Below, in pieces: positions 24,511 through 36,146 of a stretch of 64,000 bases of DNA (the stretch's first letter is position 1; every line of letters begins with the position of its first letter). The position numbers and the translations under genes were made by a program. A model generated the notes under the pieces. The model saw nothing but the letters and a program-made list of their open reading frames with translations. It was not told the DNA's origin and ran no database searches. This stretch comes from Aquatica leii (lineage: Eukaryota > Arthropoda > Insecta > Coleoptera > Lampyridae), in assembly GCA_035610365.1 (NCBI GenBank), contig CM069433.1:80634236-80698235 (forward strand), given 5' to 3'.

Positions 24511-25839
24511 GTTTTGATTTGTGAATTAGTATTCGGTCAATAAACTGAATTCTAAGCTTGTGCAATGTATTTTTCTGTTATCTATAAGTTATCAGTAATT
24601 TTTATACTAAGCAGGTTGATGTCAGTAACTTTTCCTAATTGTCAACCTGTGTTATTTTCTAAATCAACCCTAATAAAGAAAGTAAAAATGATTCATGATT
24701 CTAAATGCCAAAAAAATTTTTAAATTATGTCGAAGAAGAATCTTCTTTCATGGACCGGTTTTACAGTCTAATGATTATTTTTTACGCTTACAATTTTTTC
24801 GATGGTTTCTACACAACATTTTGAAATTCTTCTTCTCTTTCATTGTATTGACGGCTAACAAAACACAAAGACTATTATAATACTTATATTTGGGCTGCCG
24901 AAAATCTACATGATGTTTGTCGTAATCATTTTTAGCACAGATTTTTCATAAATGTTTGTCAATTGTTGGATTCTTTGTGTTGCCAAATTGATTGACTAGA
25001 AATGAGTATCTCTTTTTTTTGCAAACTCAGTTAATAGAACTGTTAAAAAAAGTTCTTTTGAATGTACGTCGACAAATGTGTTTTTTTTTCAAAATAACGC
25101 ACGGTCGTATTTAAATTTATTACAACCCCTACCAGCTGCAGTGGGGTAGTAACTATAAACACAGGTGAATCTCAGTTGAAATTAATGGTAAAGGAATAGG
25201 TAGTTTATTTTGAAAACGAATCTTGTAATTCTGGCAAAATTACCAAAGCCAACCAAAGATACCAGTACAATCAAAATTCAGAACAAATTTAGTATTATCA
25301 ATACAAACACAGTAAATATACTTAACGATACAGTAGATATAAGGCAAATATATAAGAATTAGACATAAGTTAATATGTACTCTAAATACATAAAGGTCAG
25401 TAACACAAACTAAAAAGTTAGTAATTTCTACAGATAGGGAGGAATTTCCCTCGGTGCAATAACATAGAAACATAACAAGAAAAACCCTCTGTAACAATTT
25501 CTCTAATTTAGAAACAATAAAATTTCGATTAGAAAACTCATCAGGCTAAGAATACCAATTAAATCAAACTTTTACCGCAGTATCAAAAATATGTGTGCAT
25601 AGCAACGCAGTGAAAAATCTACAAGAACCGCCCAAATGCGATTAAAACATTTGGTGACCTTTAGACTTAGTCCAAACCCGTATCTCACTGTAGAAGCAAA
25701 TTTAATATTTACATTGCAGTAAAGTAGTAAATAATTTATTAAGTGGTGCGTTCATTCGAGAACTTTACTAATTATTAGTTTGCTAACATTTACATATTGT
25801 GTTTAAAAATAAGTAGATTGGTTGAGCTTGTTGTGTTCC
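24511..25839. other. Unassigned stretch, possibly more retroelement debris
   Basis: Minus-strand open stretches near 24900-25040 and 25240-25497 may be further debris. The latter starts with a signal-peptide-like hydrophobic segment. I could not place either in a known family. No plus-strand content is recognised. Confidence 0.3.
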
Positions 25840-26070
25840 ATGATCTTCTCGGTCACCCGACCGTTACCTCTTTGAGTTATATTTATGTGGCGTTATGAAG
25901 ACCATGGTAAACACTAACCAAATGATTTATTTAGATTATCTTTGTAACCGCGTTAAAACAGCTGCAACAATTATTTGAAAACAACACCGAAGCCTCTAGA
26001 AATTCATGAATACGCCGAACTGGACTCTGCGTCCAAAAACATGGTGATAATTTTGAACAACTAGTTTAAA
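25840..26070 (+). pseudogene. C-terminal fragment of a Tc1/mariner-superfamily transposase
   Basis: Three consecutive plus-strand frames give the conserved C-terminal end of insect mariner-like DDE transposases: a SPD...L..YLCGVMKTMVN stretch (near 25855-25910; family 'SPDLTPLDF.LWG..K..V'), a DYLCNRVKTAATII stretch (near 25935), and LCVQKHGDNFEQLV (near 26020-26060; family 'R...C....G.HFEHL'). The final catalytic acidic residue would lie in the SPD-to-WG block, which is damaged. At least two frame changes. Nothing upstream resembles its catalytic core. Confidence 0.55.
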
Positions 26071-28459
26071 GTGGATACCATATAAAAAATAAATTGTTTT
26101 TTTTAATATGGTAAATTACCACTTGAAAATACAAAAAGTAATGATAAAAACAAATTTAACAGTAATATATCTCTTATGCAACTTTTGTTAAAACATTAAT
26201 ATAACCATCCTTTAAAATTTTTAAATATCCGTTGAAAATAAAATCCCAAAACCGTAAATACCCTATATATTACTTGTCTATTAGATGCGTTATACTTGAT
26301 GCATCATTGTCGACGGTAATTAGCGACACAAGGTTGGCATACCTAAATACTTATTGCTCACTACAACACTATAACAATTTAAATTGTACTTATGAATAAA
26401 ACAGTTTAGAATATTTTCACTTTGAACTTCTTATTTGTGTTATTTGTAGTTTTATAAATAAAAATTCTTATTGGTTTACTAAGATTTAAAAACAAAGTTT
26501 AGTTCCGATTAATATCAGGAGCTATTTATTACAATCTGTTAATTGCAACACTCTCTTACGATTTGTGTATCAAACTACGTCTTCGTTTTAGACATAAAAC
26601 TTTCACCATAAATAAATCGTGTAATAAAAAACTACCGTTATTAACTTTTAAATAATATATTATTTTCGACAAACTTAAAAATTAAAAATAATAAAAAATG
26701 ACATTTAAAAAACAAATAATTGTAAATAAAGTAACATAGTATTGTACAGTTGACAGAATCTGTAACTAAATGTTTTTTTATTTTTTGTTGTTTATGAACC
26801 AACACGTAAAATAATTATTTTTTTAGTTTAATTGTATTATATTAATTAATAACAAAAAAGTAAAACTATTACTAAAGAAATTTTTTTTAAATTAATTTTT
26901 ACTCAAGTACTTGAATATTATAAATTTATTAGATTTGATTGATAGTAATTAATTTAAATGTATATATTTTTTATTTAGTTTTACAAACTATAAAAACAAC
27001 TAAATAAGTTGTAATTAATTTATAAATACTATGTTATAAATAATGACAACTTGTATATAACAACTTTATCCTTTATCTCGATATTTTTTCATAGCTCAAT
27101 GCTATTCAAAATAGCGTGAAATTATATGCATTGTAGTATGACGTTTTAGAGAGATATTCACAAGAAGATGCTTTTCCATAGATTGAAAAATTTGCACAAT
27201 CCCAACAGCTGAAATAGAGAATATAAGGAATATAAAGAAATTTCTACACTGTTTCAATTTGTCACTTTATTGCATTTCTAAAAATTATGCAAATTTTTAA
27301 TGCTTACTATTTTTATTTTATTATTATTTTTTGTTAGCACTTAATTTTAAAACCATAATTTCTTTTTTATGGAAAACGTTTATGTTTTTTTATCAATTCA
27401 TAATTATTTTTGAATCACCATATTCATAGTGCAACTTTAAAATGAAAATCAAAAATTATTTATATAGTTAATAAGTTTTATTACTTCAAATGTTTTTAAC
27501 ATTCGTCTAAATTAATGCAATCGTACATCAAGTGCGTTTCTTTGATCTATTGTTTTTTGTTTATTTAATGTTAGTTCTCATATGTATAGTTTTACATAAT
27601 TAGTTACTATGATTCAAGTATCGACATTAACCGAAATGTTGCTAACCTCTGATATAAGTTATTTGATATCTTGTAATAATTTTAATTTTTGCGATTGAAT
27701 TGGTATTAGTATACGACTGTATAAATTATTATTGTATGTTTTATAAATACTATTGTTTATTAATTGGAGGTACAATAAAAATTGTTGATTCAAGTTTGAC
27801 AACTGAATATTGTTTTGTTAATTTTGTGTAAATGCTTCTCTTTTATTTCAGAAAGATTACGTAATTAAAAATTTTAAATTAATCAAACATTTAACTATTT
27901 TCATTTTTATTATTATAATTACTTTTTTTAATTAATAAGCTTGTGTTAAGTATTTGTACATTTCGTTAACTAAACACTTGACTTTCTTACATTGTTTACA
28001 TTGAAGCCACCACTTCTTTTAAAGAAGTTTTAATATCTTCTACTCAAATTGTAAAAGTTTATCCTGCTGACAACCCTTGTTATTTTTAAATATTGAAAAA
28101 AATACCCAATCGAAAGCTTTTTATATAAATTAATAAAAACACAAAAATACAAATTAAATTTTTTTTCAAGAAAAGTACTTGCATCTGTCTATTAATTTTG
28201 ATTATACGTTTTAACGACAATACGTTTTATGTAATCAGTTATAATTTTTTTTTATAATTAGTCTGTTTTCTAAAATAAACTGTTTAAAGACAACTTAGAC
28301 CTTTTTTTCTAAAAATTAAATACATATTTCGTTGTTTTAATATTTTTCTTGCATTAGTAAAATTTGTAGTGTCAATAATGTTTAATTTTTGTATCAATTA
28401 TTAAAAAAATTTCAAAATATAAAAGCTTAAGATTTTGCGGTTATTTTGTTTATCATTGA
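26071..28459. other. AT-rich stretch with no recognised gene
   Basis: Very AT-rich, low complexity, no coding content or paired repeats recognised. Confidence 0.5.
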
Positions 28460-28707
28460 AAGTGACTTCCGGCTTAGACCGCGTTGTAGTTAAACATCCA
28501 GACTTTTTAACCTTTGTACTAGTCTCTTCTTAAGAGCCAAAACAAGAAGTAGACTTGGCCTTTGCAGCTTGCACCTTCAGAATGGTAAATGTTATGTCAT
28601 GTGTGGCCAAGTTTCACTTCTTGTTTTGGCTCTCAAGGAGAGACTAGAACTAAGCCTATAAAGTCTGGATGTTTTCACTACGACGCGGTCTAAGCCGAAA
28701 GTAACTT
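28460..28707. mobile_element. MITE with about 100-bp terminal inverted repeats
   Basis: Arm 28460-28560 pairs with 28605-28707 (outer bases aagtgacttccggcttagac against gtctaagccgaaagtaactt; inner bases tagacttggcc against ggccaagttt). Only a 44-bp loop separates them, so the transcript would form a long hairpin. No coding capacity. A second, half copy lies at 59433-59530. The target duplication is unclear; the flanks are tcattga and atatata. Superfamily unknown. Confidence 0.85.
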
Positions 28708-29033
28708 ATATATAAAATCATAAATTTCCAAATTTGTTTTAAACTATACCATAATGTACAAGAATTAACGGATATATTTTATTTTAATATTGGTAATAGG
28801 TTTAAACATATAGTGTTTCTGTTTAAATACACGTATTATAATATGTTTAATTACAAATTAATATCTTAAATTTTTAATTTGATTTAGTAACAATTTAGAT
28901 TAAAAAAAATTTTGTAATTTTAGTAGAGGACAAAAATGTATTTAGACCACGGTTGAGAAAATTATTTTAACTCGCGTAATTTTGTCGTTTAAGTTATAAC
29001 ATTACACTTTTAATTTCGATAAAAAAATTAATT

Positions 29034-29215
29034 AATCCTAAAAAAATCATCAGATTTACGCAGTAATCGACCTTGACGCAACCATGTGTGTTAATCTAAA
29101 TTTTTATACAAATTGAAACGTTATAAATAAAGAAAAGAAATTTTGCTAATATGAAGTACATTATAGATTATAATTAAGTATGTATTCCGATTTATTGTTT
29201 CGGTTTGTATTTACT
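29034..29215 (+). repeat. Dispersed repeat, copy 1
   Basis: The block around 'tcatcagatttacgca' followed by 'cgcaaccatgtgtgttaat' recurs at 48028-48215 in the same orientation. Similarity continues through ttatacaaatt and the attataat words for about 180 bases. The second copy lies inside the CCCA-terminal element 47365-48642, so this copy is probably a fragment of a related element. No terminal CCCA motif was found near it. Confidence 0.75.
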
Positions 29216-29955
29216 AGGTAATATGTATACAGTGTGTCAATTTGAAAACTTTGGATTGGAAATATTTTTACAACAAAAAATAATATCAAAAATTATAAAT
29301 ACCCGTTTTGATAATATGGCAGGGAAACCAAATCGGCCTAGTCAATGGCATACTTCTATCTACCCTTTTATTCTCGGCCACGCCAACTTTAAAAATGAAA
29401 ATTAAAACCCCACTTTTATGATACATCGTTGAAAAGGTCTTTAAAAATATATGAATATCAAAAAAGTGACATTCCACTAGACAGTTTTGAAATAATTATC
29501 AATTAATGAAGTTTTGGCAGATGCTGTTAACGTTTTGAAAATAGATTGTGAAATCTTATTTAGAAAAGTAATTAGAAGAAATGTTCAAAATGTTGACCGT
29601 TTTTTTCTAAATAGAAAAATAGTTAAAATTTAACTTATTATCTAATTGGGTGTGTTTAATAAAAATCTTAATGTTGCGTGTACGTATTTTTCAAATTGTT
29701 TTATCAAGTATTCGTGACTTAACAATAAAAACACGACAGTGATAGGATTGTGTGTTGTTGAAGTGTTTTAGTGCTGAAAAAGTAATGATACTTTTGTATA
29801 AGGTAAACAATTGTTAATAATAATTGGCCGTCTTATGAATTCTATTCGAAAAAAGTGCTTTTATTTACAATTATTCCGAAGTTAGGTGATTGAAGGTACA
29901 ATGTAACCTGTTAAAGCATACACAGGTTATGATTTATTGTCGCAGCAAAATCAAG
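29216..29955. other. Unassigned stretch between a repeat and a BEL relic
   Basis: Short frames open on both strands at 29205-29477 are not recognised. The missing 5' LTR and leader of the BEL relic should lie in 29640-29950, but no second LTR is available for comparison. Confidence 0.4.
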
Positions 29956-29959
29956 CGTC

Positions 29960-32530
29960 AGCAAGTCCGCTATCATATGCAACAAACCGTAAGTTTAAAT
30001 TACTAAAATTAGAAATTTAAAAATTTGACGGTAAAATAAAAGATTGGTTACCATTCTGGAGACAGTTCAAAAAGATTCGCAAAGACGAAGATATAGTTTT
30101 GGAAATCAAATTTTAGGATTTATTACAAATCATCACGAAAATTATGAAAAAGTAATCGATAGCTTAAGGGCGCAGTTTGGTAGAGAGGAGGTGTTGGTAG
30201 AATTTTACGTTAGAGAATTAAAATTGGCTTAAGGAAATGTTAATGACAAGGGTTTATCAGTTTCAGTTCTGTATAACAAAATCAAGTCGCAGATACGTGC
30301 GCTAGAAACATTTGGCGTGATCACGTAAACCTAGGCTGCAATGTTATATTCGTTGGTAGAAACGTATCTACAAGAAGAAATATTACGTGTTTGGCAAAGG
30401 TCCTCGGATTTCAATTCATTAACTGATTATTCGATGAAGGTCATTTTTTCTAGATTAACGAATTTCCTGAAAGTAGAGGTGAAAGGAGAAAAACGGATTT
30501 CGTTTGCAATAGAAAGGTTTAGTCTGAAGGATTTGGAAAGTAAGACAAAACAAAAAGTTAAAAGTGAGATCAAGCCTACAGCGTTGAGTTTGATAAATTT
30601 AACAAAAAAATCTGTTTTTTGTGACAGACCACATAATAAAGATAAGTGTTTTAGAAAAGACGTGAGTTATCCTTAAAGAAAAATCAGGAAATTATAAGCA
30701 GAAGAAAACATGTTTTTGCAACGATGCGAGGGGCGTCGTTTGTAATGGATAACACGCTGTTATTCTGTGTAGCAAATTAACTGATTTTCAGAAGATAAAT
30801 ATTAATGCTCAGCCTGCAAGTGAAAAAGTACACAAAGACAAAACAGCGAATTTTATTATTATATGCAGTGAAATTTTTCAAGAGGAATGCTGGCGGTTTT
30901 TGACACGGGTTCGCAAAATTTCTACTTGCTACGCGAAGTGGCTGAACTTCTTTAGTATGTTACCAAAAAAAAGTCTAGAAGTCATTCATGCATTGAGGTT
31001 ACTCAGTTTGGATGGCAAATATTAATGTAATTTTGAAGTAGTTCAGACGGGTTCCTGGATAAATGAGTTGTATACGTTAGGCGTTTAACTAGCTGATTTG
31101 AATCGTGTAGGTTAAATTATTGATCGGTGCTAGTGTCTCTGGAAAAATGGTTTTCTGGTTTTTGAGACATTGTTAAGTTGAACCATTATGGGTAAAGTAG
31201 CAAGCATGAGTAGTGGCGTTAGTACTAGTGTGACTGTAACGTTATAGAAATTATGAGAATTAAATGTATTGAGGGTAAAAGTATTTTCTGATTTAGTATC
31301 CAAAGAAGAAAGAGAGAGGGATAAGTATGTAAGTTTTTTGATCAAATCGTAGCTCTGAAATAGGATGGTCGTTACAAAGTTTGGTAACCTTGAATTGAAA
31401 GGCATCCACCATTAGCATTTAATTATATCTTAAGCAAAAATCGACTTCATTCTACCATAAAGAAGCTGAAAACGTATGGTATGTTTAGGAGTGTAGTGAG
31501 AGACTGGTTAAAAGAAGACATTATCGAGCTAGTGTCAGATGCTGAAAAGAAAAGTATATCGCATTATTTGCCGCACATACCCGTTTTTAAAGAATAAATA
31601 GTACCACCAGTATTTGATGCTTCGGCGAAGGAAAGGACTCATCCGTCTTTAAACCAGTGTCTAGAGAAGGAAATGAACCTTACTCAACTCATTCCGTCAA
31701 TTATGTTGAGTTTTAGAATGGAGAAGCTAGGTGTTATTACGGACATTTGCAAAGCGTTTTTGCAGATTGGATTAAGTCAAACCGGTAGGGACTGTTTGCG
31801 ATTTTTTTGGCAAACGGAAGCTGGTAAAGAACTTACATTTTGGCAGAAGAAGGTAGTATTCGGGGTTAATTATAGTCTTTTTTTGCTTGGAGTAATAAGC
31901 AACCATCATTTAGAAGGTTGTGCACGTGGACTTGGTTCGACTTCGTTTAACTGTTCCAAAAACACTATTTATTAATTGCGTAAAAATTTTGATGTAGAGA
32001 ATTGTGTAACCAGTGCGTCAGGTGTAATTGAATTTTCTAAATTTATTTTCGAGGCGACGCAGGTGACAGCGCTGGACAAATTTGACTTTAGGGGCTCGGA
32101 GTTTTTGGATGAATCTAAAATTTTGGTGGCAGCAATGGTACTGGGCATGTGTTAGGACAAGAAAAGTAATAAGTTGTCTATTTCAGGTGCGAGTAAGATT
32201 ATATTTAATAATCAAATTGTCACGTAGAGGGTTATACTTTTAACGGCTCAACGCATTTTTAACCGAATTGGATTTACGTGTCCCGTCGCAATATTGACAA
32301 AACTACTTCTGCAGAAGTGATGAAAAAATTTTCTAGGCTGGTACGACGAGGTAGATAAGATAAACAGAGAATCATTTGTTAAACAGTAAACTGAACTGCC
32401 GACACTTTTTTGTATTGAAATTCCGAGATGGATAATGAGTGGTACAAGTAAAGCCAATGATGTTAGTTTACACATTTTTTGCAATGCCAGCAAAAACGTT
32501 TATAGGTGCGTTTATTTACGAGTAGAAATG
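29960..32530 (+). pseudogene. BEL/Pao retrotransposon relic (gag-PR-RT), old
   Basis: Plus-strand fragments follow the BEL/Pao order. The gag DUF1759 region starts with IKDWLPFW (near 30035) and NYEKVIDSLRAQFGREEVLV (30044-30232 frame). Gag continues in 30341-30676 with LQEEILRVWQRSSDFNSLTD and ends in a partial Cys/His stretch. A protease site, AVFDTGSQNFYLL, lies near 30890. The pre-RT motif is LSKNRLHSTIKKLK (near 31430). RT has VFDASAKERTHPSLNQCLEK (near 31612) and GVITDICKAFLQIGLSQTGR (frame 31673-31975). The tail has RIGFTCPVAILTKLLLQ (near 32262) and SLHIFCNASKNVY (near 32465), where the RNase H Asp is Asn. Integrase and both LTRs are missing. Many stops; clearly older than, and of a different lineage from, the element at 34.4-42.4 kb. 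Confidence 0.8.
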
Positions 32531-34436
32531 CTGAACAACATCTACGTTAAATTACAGTGTGATTAACAAATGTAAAAAATTATACAATTTTACAACATTT
32601 GCTCAAAATGCTGTCCAACTAAAATTAAACACAGGTTAAGTTTTTATTGTGCCGTCGCTTTACACTGAGAATTAAGTATTAACTAAAAACTAATTTCAAA
32701 TACTGTGCAATTTAAATTTACAGGTTTTATTAAATTATCACTGTAATTGAAATTGCCACATGATAATTATACAATTTTACAAACAGATGCGGTGTGTTAC
32801 TGTAAACAACATTTAAATAACTAGACATCAATCGGAGCACTAATAAAATTATGAGCGCCGTTTAATTGAAAAATCAAAATCGTTAAATTGAATCACAAAT
32901 GCAAATAAATGAAAATAGAATTAATAAATGTAAACAAGTAATTTTACTAATTATGGCACATTGTAATAAAACGGCATAAATACCTAAAACTTATAACATA
33001 TGGGTAAGGCAATTCAATCAATTACGCTAGGATTTTAAAAATTTTACCTTACTGTGTTTACAACTAGCGCGCAACGTTCTCTACTTTATATTTAGTGATC
33101 TAAAATCATTGCAGGTATTTAAGGGATTGTATCCTTCTCAGAGTACTTCTGTCGTTCTAAAAATCTTCGTTATCTAAAACTAAACCGGTTTATTCGTTTT
33201 CTAATAACTAACTCCGCTATCTACTGGACAACCTTTAAGTTTTATTGGAATACTAACCCGAACAGTTTGTTATACTTCCTGAGTATTTTTTTTTGATTCT
33301 GCCTATAATAACAGATAAAAATAACGTTTATAATCAATTCCGATTGCTGTTTTTCTAAATACGAATCTATCCAAACCAAGCTCACCGTCAAACAATCATT
33401 TATTAATTCATCCATTCCATTCCATTCAAAATGTAATAATTGATTAGAATATTTATAAAAATATGTTTTTGAAGTGTAACTTGTTAATATAGTTAACCAG
33501 TTATTTAAAACCATTGTTAGAACTAATGCAAAATAAAGATATGTATTTTATCACTGATTATAATTTTTAGATCGTTTTTTTTTTAAATAATGTATTCAAA
33601 TAAGTCATGTTATGTCTTTTCAAAATACCTATATGGATTATTGAAATTAGTGTCGACTCTTTTATTGCATTTATTGCATTAAACACTGATTCAAGAAAAT
33701 CTAACGCAGTTGTTAAAAAGCCTTTACTGTCCCAATACACTTTGTTGGTGAGCGGTAGAGGTAATTATCAAATTTAAAAGGTCTAGCGCCTAAAACTACC
33801 AGTCATTGTCGTAATTCAAATTTTAGCAATGTTCTATTGCTGCGCCGTCTATTGGCCGTTTTATAAATTGAATTTTCGTTTCCATTTACTAACACTGCAA
33901 TAAGCATTCTGATCTCTTATATATTCAATGGTACAAATAAATTACTTGATTTTGACACGGTGTAAATTACCAAGAATTCCAGTGGCATAGAGGCTCCGGA
34001 GGGATTCTAATGACATTGCTTAACTAAATGTTTATTTGTCGTATAGCTTTATAGTAATATTGTAATTTTAAATATATACAGTTCGATCAAAAAAGTTTGA
34101 CCGATACGCTCTTATTAAAAATGATCATAGTATATGGGCCGCTTGTTTTGAAAAAGGAGCAAACTATGCATCAACTTCATATAAGTAAAATCCATCGATT
34201 ATTTTGTATTAATAATTGGTAGTTTTTAGGTTATAACGTAAATAATTAAAATAAGTGAAATTTGTAAGTAAAGCAGGGCAACTAGGTGTATACAGCAATA
34301 AATTTACGCAGATTAATGTTAGTAAAAACAGTCACTTTTAAACTCATTAATTTGCACATTTTTGTAATTTCTGTAGGTTTGTATACAAATTGCTGCATAT
34401 AAAGATCGGCCGATGATAAATTAAGTAATTTATATC
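32531..34436. other. AT-rich stretch with no recognised gene
   Basis: No coding content. The end of the BEL relic is lost around 32530. A 90-codon minus-strand frame (33514-33242) is not recognised. Confidence 0.45.
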
Positions 34437-34547
34437 TGTAGAAAAGAAGAAGGACGACTTCGTGTGCGCCGCAACTAATGAGTTGATGCGTAAAGACAGA
34501 AAGTGGGAATAGTAAATGATAAGAAATTGAATTATTAGAATTATCGG
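34437..34547 (+). repeat. Displaced copy of the BEL pol 3' end
   Basis: With the first 10 LTR bases that follow (34437-34557), this 121-bp stretch matches 41718-41838 with two differences. It includes the last codons and the stop of pol (residues DDFVCAATNELM are readable). It stands upstream of the element's own gag, so the left boundary is not a normal LTR. Confidence 0.9.
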
Positions 34548-34563
34548 TGTTACGTTACGCACA
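34548..34563 (+). repeat. 16-bp remnant of the BEL 5' LTR
   Basis: The sequence tgttacgttacgcaca lies between the displaced pol tail and the primer-binding site. Its first 10 bases equal the start of the 3' LTR (41829). Its last 7 (acgcaca) equal bases 42351-42357, my proposed LTR end. This fits a deletion of about 510 bp inside the 5' LTR. Confidence 0.55.
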
Positions 34564-34565
34564 TT

Positions 34566-34583
34566 TGGTGCCGAAACCCGGGA
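34566..34583 (+). other. BEL primer-binding site
   Basis: tggtgccgaaacccggga begins two bases after the LTR remnant. It has the form of a sequence complementary to a tRNA 3' end (starting TGG, opposite CCA). The exact tRNA is not identified. Confidence 0.6.
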
Positions 34584-34658
34584 AAGCGCGAATTAGCGGA
34601 AAAACCGGAACGTAAACGTGTGTTTAACGATAGTAAAAAACGTACAAAAGAAAGTGTA

Positions 34659-36146
34659 ATGGAGCGCGCTGTTAGAGCAAGTTGTAGAGGACAATTGACT
34701 AAATTAATAAATAACGCTAAGGATAAATTATTGAATGCTAAAGAGGATTTTAACGAGTTAATTGTGATTCGCGAAAGAATTAAAGGTGCGAGTGAAAGTC
34801 TTGAAAGTGCTAACCAACAAATGGTGTCGATAATTCAAGCAGAAGACTATGAGGAGGAGTTTGATAGGGTGTTGGAGTACCAAGATCAAGTCACCGAAAT
34901 ACTCTCTAGGTTACAAATACAAATCGACCAGGTAACTAATCAAAACGAAGAACAAAGTGCGTTACGTGCAGGAAGCGAGGCCGCCAGCTCAAGTTTAAGA
35001 ATTCAACTATCACACCCATCTCAAGGAAATGAAGGTAAAAGTACTGTTAAGTTACCTAAATTAGAGCTGCGCAAATTCAGGGGTGAATTAGGAGATTGGA
35101 CTTTATTTTGGGAACAGTTTCGAACAGCGGTACATGACAACGCGTCCCTAGACGCCGTTGCTAAATTCAGCTATTTAGAGCAATCGCTAATCGGTAAAGC
35201 TGCAGCGACAATTAGTGGCCTAACACCGTCTGAAAAGTCCTATAAAGACGCTGTCGATTTGTTAAAACACGAATACGGTAATCAACAACGAATAATTGAT
35301 AGTCACGAGCAAAAACTCTTAGCGATAACGCCTATTAAAAGTAAGATTGATTCTGTAGGTTTACGTAGCTTATACAATACTACTTCGTCAATTACTCGCA
35401 ATTTATCGTCATTGGGAGTGAACGCGAACGAATACGGGATGATAGTTAAATCTGTTATTCTTAACTCTATGCCTTATGCAATGCGAATCGATTATTATAA
35501 ACATCACCCTAACGAAACTAACGTAGATATTTCCGAACAAATTACTATTTTGTTAAATTATTTAAAGATAGAAGTCGAGGCACTTGAAATTGCACAATCA
35601 CCTCAAAGTTCAAGCGTGCCCTCTGTGTCTGCTACAAATGGCGACGGAAGACGCAAAGAAGGCGACAATCAAAAATTTGATCGTAAAGCAACACGCAATG
35701 AATATACCACAGCAGGACTGCTGGCAACAATTAACGAATGCATCTTTTGCAAATCTAAAAATCACATTACGGAGAAATGCAATAACGCTAATGTTACGCT
35801 TCAACAAAAAAGGGATATTTTGAAAAAAAATAATCGTTGCTACCGGTGTTCTAAACCAAACCATAACTCTAAAACGTGTAAAAATAAAGTTTCTTGTGAC
35901 AATTGTCATTATCGACATATAACGTCCTTGTGTGATCCTGATTACAGGAAAGGTGAAAATAAATCTAATACGTCCACAAGTTTGTTTACAAAAACCTACG
36001 ATAATAACCACCAAGTGTATTTACAAACTGCAAAAGCGTATATTTCCTCAATCGATACCGTAAATTCAAATGCTTCCCAAGCAACATTTTGTAACCGTGG
36101 TTACGTTGTAACCAGTTGCAAATTAGTAACATTAGCACCATGGTAA
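34659..36146 (+). CDS. gag: BEL/Pao Gag polyprotein, C-terminus altered by an insertion
   Basis: An open frame of about 495 codons. The upstream codons from 34620 lack an ATG, so the first ATG (34659, ERAVRASCRGQL) is taken as the start. Residues about 10-95 form a charged coiled-coil-like region. Residues about 130-320 are the DUF1759 Gag domain, with LPKLELRKFRGELGDWTLFW and YKDAVDLLKHEYGNQQRI. Residues about 365-430 carry Cys/His zinc knuckles (CIFCKSKNHITEKC, CYRCSKPNHNSKTC, CDNCHYRHITSLC). BEL elements usually make gag and pol as one long frame. Here element-derived coding ends at 36075, where the CCCA-terminal insertion begins, and the last 24 codons come from the insert. Gag would bind RNA and assemble the particle. 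Confidence 0.9.
   Translation: MERAVRASCRGQLTKLINNAKDKLLNAKEDFNELIVIRERIKGASESLESANQQMVSIIQAEDYEEEFDRVLEYQDQVTEILSRLQIQIDQVTNQNEEQSALRAGSEAASSSLRIQLSHPSQGNEGKSTVKLPKLELRKFRGELGDWTLFWEQFRTAVHDNASLDAVAKFSYLEQSLIGKAAATISGLTPSEKSYKDAVDLLKHEYGNQQRIIDSHEQKLLAITPIKSKIDSVGLRSLYNTTSSITRNLSSLGVNANEYGMIVKSVILNSMPYAMRIDYYKHHPNETNVDISEQITILLNYLKIEVEALEIAQSPQSSSVPSVSATNGDGRRKEGDNQKFDRKATRNEYTTAGLLATINECIFCKSKNHITEKCNNANVTLQQKRDILKKNNRCYRCSKPNHNSKTCKNKVSCDNCHYRHITSLCDPDYRKGENKSNTSTSLFTKTYDNNHQVYLQTAKAYISSIDTVNSNASQATFCNRGYVVTSCKLVTLAPW

Noticed and set aside
25240-25497. 85-codon minus-strand frame with a signal-peptide-like start, as a retroviral envelope
   Set aside because: It lies upstream of, not downstream from, the integrase scrap on that strand. 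It shows no cleavage site or transmembrane anchor that I can identify.
35610-36014. 134-codon minus-strand open frame
   Set aside because: It is the antisense shadow of the BEL gag zinc-knuckle region and has no independent support. The same holds for the minus-strand frames at 37867-38147, 38631-39123, 39618-39899 and 39975-40184.
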